Below, one piece after another: positions 8,513 through 17,700 of a DNA stretch of 38,613 bases. Both the position numbers and the translations under genes were made by a program. The stretch lies in assembly GCA_947164825.1 (NCBI GenBank), contig CAMUYE010000010.1, positions 1 through 38,613 of the forward strand. The letters are read 5' to 3'. Within the stretch, counting starts at the first letter, position 1. Every line of letters begins with the position of its first letter. The stretch comes from an uncultured Clostridia bacterium. Its GTDB lineage: Bacteria; Bacillota; Clostridia; Oscillospirales; Oscillospiraceae. The notes under the pieces are model-generated. The model was not told the origin of the DNA. It saw nothing but the letters and a program-made list of their open reading frames with translations, and ran no database searches.

Positions 8513-8573
8513 CGCCCGAGCTGCGGCGCTTTCGGCCTTCGAGCGGAAAACTGTTCGGTCTCTGCGGTTTTCC

Positions 8574-8602
8574 TTGCTTTTTTTCCGTAACTGTGGTATG
8601 AT
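8574..8602 (+). promoter_or_regulatory. Promoter of the DUF2207-mnmA operon
   Basis: TTGCTT (8574-8579), 17 nt, TATGAT (8597-8602), with TGG just before the -10 (extended -10). It is back to back with the YibE/F promoter, about 60 bp apart. Confidence 0.72.
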
Positions 8603-8648
8603 AAATTGAAAAATAACGGCCTGCGCCGCAAGGAAAGGAGGAGATCCC

Positions 8649-10436
8649 GTGCGGAAGCTGTTTTTCGCAGCGATCAGCCTGCTGTTTTTAATCCTGCTGG
8701 CCACGGCGGTCTCCGCCGACGGCACCGCCGTCACCGCCATGCGGACCGAATGCGACGTGGAGCAGGACGGCGCCTGCACCGTGACGCTCCGCTTTACGGC
8801 GGAATTCGCGCCGGATTCGGAGGGCTTTGCCATCCCGATCTCCCCGGCAGCCCGGGATATTTACTGCTCCGCCCCCTATACGCTTCGCAGCGGCAGCGGC
8901 TGCAAGCTGCTGGTATTGGAGGGAAGCTGGTCGGGGCGGAGCGAGTTTACCGTCTCCTACCGGCTGGCTGAGACGGTCACCGACGACGGCAGCGGCCAAA
9001 CCTTCTCCGTTCAGCTTCTCTACCCCGCCTGGACCTGCTCGATCTCGGGCTACGAGGTCGAGCTGCATCTGCCCGGGAGCTTTGACGCCATGCCCGTCTT
9101 TCTTTCGGGCTATTACGGCGATCTGATCGACAACTACATGGAGATCACCATCCGTGAGGGCACGGTTCGTGCGGTCCTGAACGCCCAGCAAACCCTGCGG
9201 GACCGGGAGGCCATGTCTGTGTCCCTCCGACTGCCCCAGGACTTCTTCGATCTCCGTTTCCTGGCCGGCAAGACGGTGCGGGTGGATCGGCTGCTGTTTC
9301 TGGGTCTGCTGGTTCTGGCAGCAGCCTTCTGGCTGATCTTCCTCCGCAATCTCCCCCTCCTGCCCAAGCGCCAGGCCATGCCCCCCGAGGGCGGCAACGC
9401 GGGCGAGGTCCCCTTCCTGCTCACGCAGCGAGCTCCGGATCTGGCCCTCATGGTCGTTCAATGGGCTTCTCTGGGCTATTTGACCGTCTCCCGCAGCCGC
9501 AAAGGCCGGATCTGGCTGACCCGCCAGATCGACATGGACACGGAACGCAAGCAGGTGGAGGTCGAGATCTTCCGGACCCTCTTCGCCCGGGGCGATCGCT
9601 GTGACCTGCGCAGCGCGGAGTTCCTGAAGGCAAAGCGCCTGGCCGTGGAAAAGCCCCGCCGCTTCTGGCAGGATCGGATCTTCGATCCGAAGGGGGGCGC
9701 TCCCCTGATCCTGCGGCTGCTGGCGCTCTGCGCGGGTCTGGTTTTGTGCCTGGCCTGCTTTGATCTGCTCATTGCCTCCAAGAGCTGGCGCTGGTTCCTC
9801 GTCGTCCCGCTCACGCTCCTGGGCACAGGGGCCTGCTGCGCCGTTCAGCAGCTCGGCGGCTGTTTCCTGCGCCGTCACAGTCTGCGCACCCTGGCTCTGG
9901 CGCTTCTCTCCGCCGTCCTTCTCATTCTCGTGGGAAGAAAGAGCGGTCTGACCGGCCTCATGCTGCTGAATCTGCTGTTCCAGGCGGCGGTGGGTCTGCT
10001 GCTGCGCTGCGGCGGACGCCGGACGAAGGAAGGCGCCGCCCTGGCCGCGGAGCTGCTGGGCTACCGGCGCTGGCTGCTCTCCGCTTCCTCGGAACAGCTG
10101 AAAAGCAATCTGGAAGCCGATCCTCAGTTCTTCTACCGCGTCCTGCCCTTTGCCGACGCCCTGTGCGTGAGCCGCGCCCTGGCCGGCGGCCTGGACCGCA
10201 TCCGGCTTGAGGACTGTGACTGGCTGATCTGGGAGGGCAAGCCCATCCACACGGCCCCCGCTTTCTACGCCCGTTACGTCCGGCTGATGGCCGGTTTGCG
10301 GGGGGAACGCGATCCCAGCGCAAAGCGCCGTCCGGCGCTGCGCGGGCAGCAGCGGCAGGTCTCCACCCGCAGCGTTCCGCAAAATCGCGGGAACAAAAGT
10401 GCTTCCACCCGCGTCAAAGGAGGGAGACGGCCATGA
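8649..10436 (+). CDS. DUF2207-family membrane protein
   Basis: This 595-residue protein starts at a GTG preceded by AAAGGAGG at good spacing. It has a signal peptide (about residues 1-23, ending VSADG), an extracytoplasmic beta-rich domain to about residue 215, a membrane helix near 221-240, a cytoplasmic winged-helix-like stretch (WASLGYLTVSRSRKG), and four more hydrophobic segments between about 350 and 460. Near the C-terminus is the family-typical region from LLGYRRWLL to PQFFYRVLPFADALCVS. This order matches DUF2207 (PF09972) proteins such as YciQ, whose function is unknown. The last 45 residues are basic and probably disordered. Its stop overlaps the mnmA start by 4 nt, so the two are translationally coupled. 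Confidence 0.85.
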   Translation: MRKLFFAAISLLFLILLATAVSADGTAVTAMRTECDVEQDGACTVTLRFTAEFAPDSEGFAIPISPAARDIYCSAPYTLRSGSGCKLLVLEGSWSGRSEFTVSYRLAETVTDDGSGQTFSVQLLYPAWTCSISGYEVELHLPGSFDAMPVFLSGYYGDLIDNYMEITIREGTVRAVLNAQQTLRDREAMSVSLRLPQDFFDLRFLAGKTVRVDRLLFLGLLVLAAAFWLIFLRNLPLLPKRQAMPPEGGNAGEVPFLLTQRAPDLALMVVQWASLGYLTVSRSRKGRIWLTRQIDMDTERKQVEVEIFRTLFARGDRCDLRSAEFLKAKRLAVEKPRRFWQDRIFDPKGGAPLILRLLALCAGLVLCLACFDLLIASKSWRWFLVVPLTLLGTGACCAVQQLGGCFLRRHSLRTLALALLSAVLLILVGRKSGLTGLMLLNLLFQAAVGLLLRCGGRRTKEGAALAAELLGYRRWLLSASSEQLKSNLEADPQFFYRVLPFADALCVSRALAGGLDRIRLEDCDWLIWEGKPIHTAPAFYARYVRLMAGLRGERDPSAKRRPALRGQQRQVSTRSVPQNRGNKSASTRVKGGRRP

Positions 10437-11494
10437 AAGCGTTGATCGCCATGAGCGGCGGCGTGGATTCCTCCGTGGCCGCCTGGCTCATGCTCCGGGC
10501 CGGCTGGGACTGCGTGGGCTGCACCATGAAGCTCTTTCAGAATGAGGACGCGGGGATCCCCCGGGAGCGGAGCTGCTGCTCCCTTGACGACGTGGAGGAC
10601 GCCCGGGCCGTTGCTTACCGGCTGGGCATCCCGTACTACGTGTTCAACTTCACCGACAGCTTTCGCCGGCGGGTGATGGATCGCTTCACCGACGCCTATC
10701 TGGCGGGGCGGACGCCGAACCCCTGCATCGACTGCAACCGCTGGCTCAAATTTGACCGGCTCTGGCAGCGGGCCCGGGAGCTGGGCTGTGACGCCATCGT
10801 CACCGGCCACTATGCCCGGATCGAGGAAGGGAACGGCGTCTGGACCCTGAAAAAAGCCCTGGATCCCGACAAGGACCAGAGTTACGTGCTCTATCATCTC
10901 GACCAGAGCCTGCTGCCCCACGTCCGCTTCCCCCTGGGCGGGCTGACCAAGCAGGAGGTCCGGGCCATTGCCGAGGAGCAGGGCTTCATCAACGCCCACA
11001 AGCCGGACAGCCAGGACATCTGCTTCGTTCCCGACGGGGACTACGCCGGCTTTATCGAGGCGCGGACGGGCCGGCGGCCGGAGCCTGGCGACTTTCTCAG
11101 TCCGGACGGCACCGTGCTGGGCCGCCACCGGGGCATCATCCACTACACCGTGGGCCAGCGCCGGGGCCTGGGCCTTTCGGGCGGCAAGCCGCTCTACGTC
11201 GTCTCTGTGGACGCGGCGGCCAATACCGTGACCGTCGGCCCCAAAGAAGCTCTGTTTCGCCGGACGGCTTACGTGGAGGACTTCCGCTGGAGCGCCGGGT
11301 CGCCGCCGGAAGGGCCCATCCGCTGCGCGGCCAAGATCCGCTATCGGCACAGCGAGCAGCCCTGTCTGCTGACTCCCCTGCTCGGGGGCGGCGCACGGCT
11401 GGACTTCGACGAGCCCCAGCGGGCCATCACACCCGGCCAGTCCGCCGTGGCATACGACGGGGACGCAGTGCTGGGCGGCGGCGAACTCTGTTGA
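10433..11494 (+). CDS. mnmA: tRNA-specific 2-thiouridylase MnmA
   Basis: MnmA adds sulfur to C2 of the wobble uridine (U34) in tRNA for Lys, Glu and Gln, using ATP to adenylate the base and a persulfide sulfur. The 353 residues are full length. The N-terminal PP-loop ATPase motif SGGVDSS is at residues 8-14. The two catalytic cysteines are visible: C98 in TPNPCIDCN and C197 in DSQDICFVPDGDY, close to the C102/C199 pair of the E. coli enzyme. The tRNA-binding GHYARI and the C-terminal beta-barrel (HYTVGQRRGLG) are present. The ATG at 10433 has GGAGGGAG upstream and overlaps the previous stop codon (ATGA). In many Firmicutes mnmA sits with iscS-type genes; here it is in an operon of envelope genes. 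Confidence 0.96.
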   Translation: MKALIAMSGGVDSSVAAWLMLRAGWDCVGCTMKLFQNEDAGIPRERSCCSLDDVEDARAVAYRLGIPYYVFNFTDSFRRRVMDRFTDAYLAGRTPNPCIDCNRWLKFDRLWQRARELGCDAIVTGHYARIEEGNGVWTLKKALDPDKDQSYVLYHLDQSLLPHVRFPLGGLTKQEVRAIAEEQGFINAHKPDSQDICFVPDGDYAGFIEARTGRRPEPGDFLSPDGTVLGRHRGIIHYTVGQRRGLGLSGGKPLYVVSVDAAANTVTVGPKEALFRRTAYVEDFRWSAGSPPEGPIRCAAKIRYRHSEQPCLLTPLLGGGARLDFDEPQRAITPGQSAVAYDGDAVLGGGELC

Positions 11495-11558
11495 CGCTTT
11501 CGCGCCGATCCGGGCGCAATTTCAATCGGTTTTGATCAAACGTGAAGGAGGTATCCGT

Positions 11559-13040
11559 ATGGGTACGTTTAACGGCAGCGCGAAAGGCGGCGCTTTTTCC
11601 ACAGCCTCTCGCTCCAATCGAACACAAAAAGGCGCAGGCCTGCAGATCCTGTTCTCCCTGCTCCTGTTGGCGGATCTGTTTCTGCTCTACACCATCATCA
11701 TGCAGATGACCCATCTGCAAAAGGCCTTCGAGGCCTCCGACACGGTCAATCTGATTCTGCTGATCGTTCTGGCCATCGGCGCGGTGGCCCTGATCTACGC
11801 GGTGATTCGCAGCGGAGCCTGGAAACGGGCCCTCTGCATCCTGCTGATTTGTTCCGTGCTCTATCTGGCGGTCGTCTATTCCGATATCCCGCTGATCAAG
11901 AACGCCCGGGAAACCTGGATCACCACGGCCATGGCCACCATGCGGCATCAGGGTCTCGCCACCTACTACTTCCCGTCCTCTGTCATAGAGAAGCGGACGG
12001 AAGAATTGCGGGAGGCGCTGAATGCCCAGATCGGCGAGATTACGCCGGAGGACGCCTTCACCGTCGAGGCCAGCGATCAGGTCTGGATCACGGGCATGGA
12101 GACCGACACCCGCTGGGCCGCGCCTGCGGAGGTCATCGAAGAGCTGACGCCCGAGCAGCAGGCTTTCTATCTGCTGTTCTATGAGCTGGATATCGACAGC
12201 TGCGAAGCCTGGATCAAAACCCATCCCGACGCCTTGACAGACGGCTACGCGCATCTGCTGATCAACGAGGCGGGTCTGGAGAAGAACGGCACCACCATCC
12301 GCACCAAGCTGGGAGAGAAGGTCCTCGCCGTTGATGCGGACAACCAGATCCTCGTGGTGGAGACAGACTGCGGCGGCGCCCGGGGCGTGCTGGCCATCGC
12401 CAAACAGCCTGCCCGGCTCCATCTCTGTGCCACCGCCAATCTCCCCTACCACGGCGACACCGTGGGAACCATTGCCAGCCGCAACAACGGCGTGCTTGCC
12501 ATGACGGGCTCCAGCTTCATCGACGTGAACGCCGAAGGCGAAGCCGGCAAGGGCAACGGCGGCATGATCGCCGGCTGGGCCATGTGCGGCGGCAAAACCT
12601 ACGGCGAGCACTTCGGCTGGGGCTACAAGCGTCTGGAGCTCCGGGACGACGACTGGTTCTACATCGCAGACGCCCCGGCGGCTGTGGGTAAGGGAACCAC
12701 CGACGCCATGGAATTCCAGCCCGCCATGGTCATCAACGGCGTGAAACAGAACGTGGGCTACTGGACCGACAAGAATCCCCGGGCCTGCATCGGCCAGTCC
12801 AAACGCGGCGAGATCCTGATGCTCGGGGTGGAAGGCCGCGGCGCCGGCGGATCCTGGGGCTGTTCTGTCTCCAATTGCAGCGACGTTCTGCTGACCCACG
12901 ACTGCATCACCGCCCTGAACTGCGACGGCGGCACCACCGCGATCCTGTGGTATCGGGGCGAGCCCATCCTGCGCTGTTCCAACAGCGCCATTCCCCAGGG
13001 CCGCCGCCTGCCCACCGCCTGGGTCTACGTGAGCGAATAA
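11559..13040 (+). CDS. Membrane-anchored phosphodiester glycosidase (NAGPA) domain protein
   Basis: The start is the ATG at 11559, preceded by AAGGAGG; an in-frame TTG at 11532 precedes that site and is rejected. The 493 residues begin with a Ser/Gly-rich cytoplasmic stretch, then three membrane helices (about 28-48, 63-82, 91-108), which should put the rest outside the cell. The C-terminal part, about residues 275-493, resembles the NAGPA family (PF09992), with NGGMIAGWAMCGG, the GVEGRG strand and the signature ALNCDGGTTAILWYRGEP, where the family consensus is NLDGGGSS. NAGPA domains cleave phosphodiester-linked sugars, or act on exopolysaccharide in bacteria. The substrate here is unknown, but wall or capsule polymer is plausible. 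It lies 64 nt after mnmA and 78 nt before the lipoprotein gene. Confidence 0.8.
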   Translation: MGTFNGSAKGGAFSTASRSNRTQKGAGLQILFSLLLLADLFLLYTIIMQMTHLQKAFEASDTVNLILLIVLAIGAVALIYAVIRSGAWKRALCILLICSVLYLAVVYSDIPLIKNARETWITTAMATMRHQGLATYYFPSSVIEKRTEELREALNAQIGEITPEDAFTVEASDQVWITGMETDTRWAAPAEVIEELTPEQQAFYLLFYELDIDSCEAWIKTHPDALTDGYAHLLINEAGLEKNGTTIRTKLGEKVLAVDADNQILVVETDCGGARGVLAIAKQPARLHLCATANLPYHGDTVGTIASRNNGVLAMTGSSFIDVNAEGEAGKGNGGMIAGWAMCGGKTYGEHFGWGYKRLELRDDDWFYIADAPAAVGKGTTDAMEFQPAMVINGVKQNVGYWTDKNPRACIGQSKRGEILMLGVEGRGAGGSWGCSVSNCSDVLLTHDCITALNCDGGTTAILWYRGEPILRCSNSAIPQGRRLPTAWVYVSE

Positions 13041-13118
13041 GGCGGCGGGAAACCGGAATCGGAACGATTTGAGGCATACCGGAGAAACACAACACTGAAC
13101 CATCAGGGAGGTTGCACT

Positions 13119-14606
13119 ATGAAAAAGCTACTTGTCCTTCTTTTGGCCGCGGTTTTGCTGCTGACGGCAGGCTGCGGGGGAACGCCCGTTGAAAGCACAC
13201 ACGGCACCACAGCGGCCCCAGCGCCGGAATCCACCGCGCATCTGCCGGAGACAACGTCGATTCCCACAGACAGCCCGGTTACCACCGAAGCCGCAACAGC
13301 CGAACCCAGCACTGCCGAAGCCGCTACCACCGAGGCGCCGGAGCCCGTGGATCCCTGGTCCCTGCTGGGAGAGCTCAGCTTTGATCAGGGAACTTATACG
13401 GACGACGCGGGCGACAGCTACACCTGGTCCTACGGCCTGCCCTGCGTCCTGGCGGACACCGAAGGCGCCAACGCCATCAACCGGGCCATCAGCGACGGTT
13501 TCGGCAATGACGTCCGCGAATCCATGAACGCCATGGAGCGCGGAGATTCCATCGGCGTGCTTTCCGTGGGATACTACGGCGTTGTCTGGGAAGACGTCCT
13601 GAGCATTGTGCTCCTGAAGCATCTCTACTTTGATTGGACGGATTACGCGGTCTACAATTATGAGGTCTCCACAGGCCGGCAGCTCACCACGCCCCTGCTG
13701 CTGGAAAAAATGGGCATTTCGGAAGACCAATTCCTGGAACGCTGCCGCACGAGCTTCCGCGACCACTTCCTGGAAAACTACAAGAATATTCCGAGAGAAT
13801 ACTATGAGAGCGCCAATTACTACGACATGCTGGCCATGCAGACCACAGACGAATACATCAACCTCGACCTCATGGTCTATCCGGAAAACGACGACCTGGT
13901 AGCCGTCGCCCCCATTATCTCCCTGGCCGGTCCCGCCTTCTTCTACCACCCGCTCCATCTCGGTCTGGGCGGCCCCCTGGCCCTGCTGGGACAGGCCAGC
14001 TTCGAGGAGGGTACTTACACGGACGACAGCGGAAACGTCACAGACTATTACTTCGCCGTCCCCTGCATCCTGGCAGACACCGAGGGAGCCCGGGCCATTA
14101 ACGAGGCCATCGACGCCTTTGCCGGTCAGATCGTCCGGGACGGGAAAGAGACCATGGAGGGCAAGTATTCCCTGATCGACTACGCTGTCCGATACACCGG
14201 CCACGTCTGGAAAGACATCCTCACCGTCGAGATCCATGTGGACAACGACTGGGGCTGCGACTACTACGGCATCTACTGCTATTCCGCCGATACCGGAGCG
14301 TGGCTGAAGACGCCCGACGTGCTTCAGCGAATGGGGATCAGCCAGGAGGAGTTTCTGAACGCTTGCCGCAGGACCTTCCGCCAGACCTTCATCGACATGA
14401 ACAGCCAAATCCCGGAGGAGAACCGGGAACAGTACGGCTACAGCAGCTTCCTGGAGAAAACGGACTCTGACCGCTATGTGAACATGGAGCTCCAGGTGTT
14501 CCCCAACGAGGACGGCGAGCTCATGGTCATCGCCCCCATCGTCTCCATGGCCGGCGCGGACTTCTACTATCACAAGCTGGGTCTCAGCCTCTACGGATAC
14601 GAATGA
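13119..14606 (+). CDS. Secreted lipoprotein with duplicated DUF3298/RsiV-like domain
   Basis: The 495-residue protein has a lipoprotein signal (LLLTAG-C, Cys19), then a Thr/Ala/Pro/Glu-rich linker to about residue 75. Two homologous units follow, about 78-285 and 286-495. Each begins with LLGELSF/LLGQASF, GTYTDD and a PC(V/I)LADTEGA-AIN motif, and each ends with PIxSxAGxxFYYHxL. The internal pattern, including YNYEVSTGRQLTTPLLLEKMGI, resembles DUF4163/DUF3298 modules known from RsiV anti-sigma factors and secreted proteins. That assignment is from pattern only, and no catalytic residues are evident. It is the last gene of the operon, closed by the terminator at 14622-14656, and probably works on the outer face of the membrane together with the preceding glycosidase-like protein. 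Confidence 0.75.
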   Translation: MKKLLVLLLAAVLLLTAGCGGTPVESTHGTTAAPAPESTAHLPETTSIPTDSPVTTEAATAEPSTAEAATTEAPEPVDPWSLLGELSFDQGTYTDDAGDSYTWSYGLPCVLADTEGANAINRAISDGFGNDVRESMNAMERGDSIGVLSVGYYGVVWEDVLSIVLLKHLYFDWTDYAVYNYEVSTGRQLTTPLLLEKMGISEDQFLERCRTSFRDHFLENYKNIPREYYESANYYDMLAMQTTDEYINLDLMVYPENDDLVAVAPIISLAGPAFFYHPLHLGLGGPLALLGQASFEEGTYTDDSGNVTDYYFAVPCILADTEGARAINEAIDAFAGQIVRDGKETMEGKYSLIDYAVRYTGHVWKDILTVEIHVDNDWGCDYYGIYCYSADTGAWLKTPDVLQRMGISQEEFLNACRRTFRQTFIDMNSQIPEENREQYGYSSFLEKTDSDRYVNMELQVFPNEDGELMVIAPIVSMAGADFYYHKLGLSLYGYE

Positions 14607-14621
14607 CAGAATCGAACCATC

Positions 14622-14656
14622 GGCCCGCGGCTTTTGAAAGCCGCGGGCCGGTTTTT
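14622..14656 (+). terminator. Terminator of the DUF2207-mnmA-NAGPA-lipoprotein operon
   Basis: GGCCCGCGGCTTT and AAAGCCGCGGGCC form a long GC-rich stem (14622-14649), followed by GGTTTTTG. It begins 15 nt after the stop codon at 14606. Confidence 0.92.
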
Positions 14657-14703
14657 GTCTGTATGGATTTTATCGGCATTGCGGATCTGTTCCTGCGCGG
14701 CAC

Positions 14704-14732
14704 AGAAAACGGGGCCCTCCGAAGAGGGCCCC
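14704..14732 (-). terminator. Terminator of the large PHP/SLH surface protein gene
   Basis: GGGGCCCTC and GAGGGCCCC (14711-14719, 14724-14732) pair around a four-base loop that reads TTCG on the minus strand, the stable UUCG tetraloop. The stem is followed by GTTTT on that strand. It faces the terminator at 14622-14656. Confidence 0.88.
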
Positions 14733-14742
14733 GTGGGGTGGA

Positions 14743-17700
14743 TTATTCGGCGGGCTGGACGTAGAGCTGGAAGATGTAGTTGGCGTTGTCCTTCCAGCCG
14801 TAGGTGGTGAAGCCGTTGTAGTATTCCAGCGCCTGGTTCTTGTTGCCTTCCTGATAGGCGGCGTTGGTGCTGCGGATGAAGACGGTCTTGGCGTCGGCGT
14901 CCTTGACCTGGAGATACCAGAGGCTGTACTCGTTGGGGTTGTCCTCAAAGCTCATGCTGTTGCCGGTGGCCCCGGTGGTGAGATACTTGCCATTGGCCAT
15001 CTTCAGATAGAAGTTGGTGGTATCGCCCTCGGGGTACTCCACGGTGTAGACCGCCACGCCCGCTGCGGGCTCCAGCATGCCCTCCACGGGCGTCACGGCG
15101 ACCTCGCCAACCTTATTCCCGTTCAGGCTGTCCGCCAGGGCCAGTCCCTTGTTCGGGAAGTAGATGATGACCTGATCGTTGGCGGCCAGCGTCGTAGCGG
15201 CGGCGAAGCCGTCGGTGGGGATGATCTCCAGGCCGTCCAGGGCGGTGCGGAGGGCGTTGAGAGCCTCGGTGACCATGCGCTGATCCTTGTCGGGATTCGC
15301 CATGACGGCCTGGGCAGCGGTCAGAGCCTCGTCCAGAGCGGCCAGGGAGGCCTCGGTGTAGAGGCTGCGGTCGATGGCCTGGGCTTCGGCGATGGCGGCT
15401 TCGAGCTCAGTGGTGTCCAGCTCGGGGGCCCAGATCAGCAGCTCGTCTCTGGAGCGCACGCGCAGACGCTTGATGAAGAGGCTGGGATCGATGTCGTCGC
15501 CGATCTGGCCGTCGGCGCCGCCGCTGGCCTCGTCCACGTCGCGGGAGCCGATGCCCACGCCCTCGATGTTCATGCCCACTTCAATGCCGTCCAAAGCGTG
15601 GGATTCCTTCTGAATGTAGCCGTTGATGAAGAGCATGGCCTGCTCGCCGGAGCCGTCGTCCACATAAATCATATCCACCACGCCGGCGGTCTCATGGATC
15701 TCGGTGATGACGCCGGTGACCTTCATCAGATTGCCGATGTTGTCGTCGCTCATGGCCTCGGCACAGGTGACGGTCTTGGGCTCCACGGGGGTCAGGTCGT
15801 TGGAGATGACCTTGATGGAGCCGTTGTAGTCCGTGGACAGGTTCAGCTCGATCTCGCCGCAGTAGTAGGTCACGCCGCCGTGGGCCCGGACCTTCTCACC
15901 GATGAAGTAGTAGCCGGAGACGGGGAAGGCGTTGATGCCCCGGGTCTCGTCCTGGATGTAGATGCAGTCGAAGAAGGCGGTGTCCTTGTCGTAGTCGGAG
16001 GCGTTGGAGGTGACGATGCCCTCGATGGTGAACTCCTGACCAACCTCGCCCCGGTGGACCTGGGCGATGGGCGTAACCTCGCCGTCAAATTCGCCGTCCT
16101 TGATGAAGTCCAGGATGTTGCAGACCAGCAGGTAGTTCTCGTACTGCTCGTTGGCGGGATCGCCGTACTTCAGGTCGTAGTTGGAGATGAAGGTGGCGCC
16201 GGAGCAGACCAGGTAGCCGCCGCCGGGAAGCTTTTCCGCCGTCGCCAGGGAGAAGCCGCTGCCCATCTCCGCCATGACCATGTCGTTGTCGTAGTCGGGC
16301 ACGTAGGAGGAACCGTCGAAGTTGGCCTTGTAGTTGGCGACCCAGGTGGTGTCGTAGGGGGAGATCAGGGAGACCACGGCCATATCGCCCTTGGGCAGCT
16401 CCATGCCGTTCTTCTCTGTGAAGTTCTTGAGGATCAGAGCGACCTGGGCGCGGGTGGCGGACTCTCTGGGCTGGAGGTAAGCCGTTCCGTTCACGTCCAC
16501 GCCGCTGATCAGGCCCTCGGCCACAGCCCACTGGATGCCGTCCACGGCCCAGCCATGGACCCGGTCGGCGTCGGGATAGGCGGAAATGTCGGCCCGGGCG
16601 CTGACGTCGATGCCGTTGAGCATGGCGAACTTCATGAGGAAGAGGGCCATTTCCTCGCGGGTAACGGGGCTCTTGCGGTCAAAGGTGCCCTCGCCCTTGC
16701 CGGCGGTGATCTCGTTTTCGAAGGCCCAGAGGACGGCCTTGTAGGACCAGTTGCTCTCCTTCACGTCGTTGAAGGGGTTGGTGATGGTGGGCTCGGGGGA
16801 GCCGGAGGCTCTCCAGAGGATCTGGACGAACATTTCCCGGGTCAGCGGGGAGTTGGGCTCGAAGGTGGTGGTGCTGATGCCGCTCATGAGGCCGTAATCC
16901 AGGGCAAAGTCCACGGCGGCGTGATACCACTTGTTCCGGTTGACGTCGGTGAAGCGGAGGCAGGGATCATGGGTGATGCCGGTGCCGTTGTACCACTGGT
17001 AGCGGCCGTTGGAGGAGGGATAGATGCCCTCGGTGAAGAGGTGATCGCCGATCAGCTCCCGGCCGTCGAAGTAGATGCGGTAGGCCTCGTTGGCCTTCTT
17101 GTCGTTGTCCACCACGATGCCGCGGATGAAGCGGGTCTGGGCGCCCACGGCCTCGTTGACCAGGTTGGAGAGGTTGGCAGAGGAATAGTAGTTCTCGTAG
17201 GGAGCGTCCGCGGGATCGTCGGGATCGTAGCGGTCGGACTTGGAGAAGCTCAGGATGGTGCCGCCGTTGGCCGCGTAATCGGCCAGGGCCTCCAGCTCCT
17301 CGGCGGTCCAGACGGCGGGCAGGCCGTCGCCCTTGACTCTGGGTACGGTGATCAGCACCGCCTTGAAGCGGGCCAGGTTCTCCTTGGTCATCTCGCCCTT
17401 GTCGATGTATTTGCAGAGGATGCCCCGCTGGGCGCAGATGTCGATGAAGTTGCCCTCGTTGCCGGCATAGTCGCCGGAGACGTAGAAGTTGTCATGGCCC
17501 TTGTCCAGACCGATGTAGGTCATCATTTCGGGGGGATAGGAGGTCTCGGTGATGGTCTTGGTGTAGACGAGCTCCTTGCCCTTGAAGATCACGTTGAAGG
17601 TGACGGTGATCTCATAGGTCTTGACGGCGGCGGGCTCGGTGGTGGAGGGGGTGAAGGGGATATTGATCTCCTCCGTCTCGCCGGGCTCCACAACGCCCTC

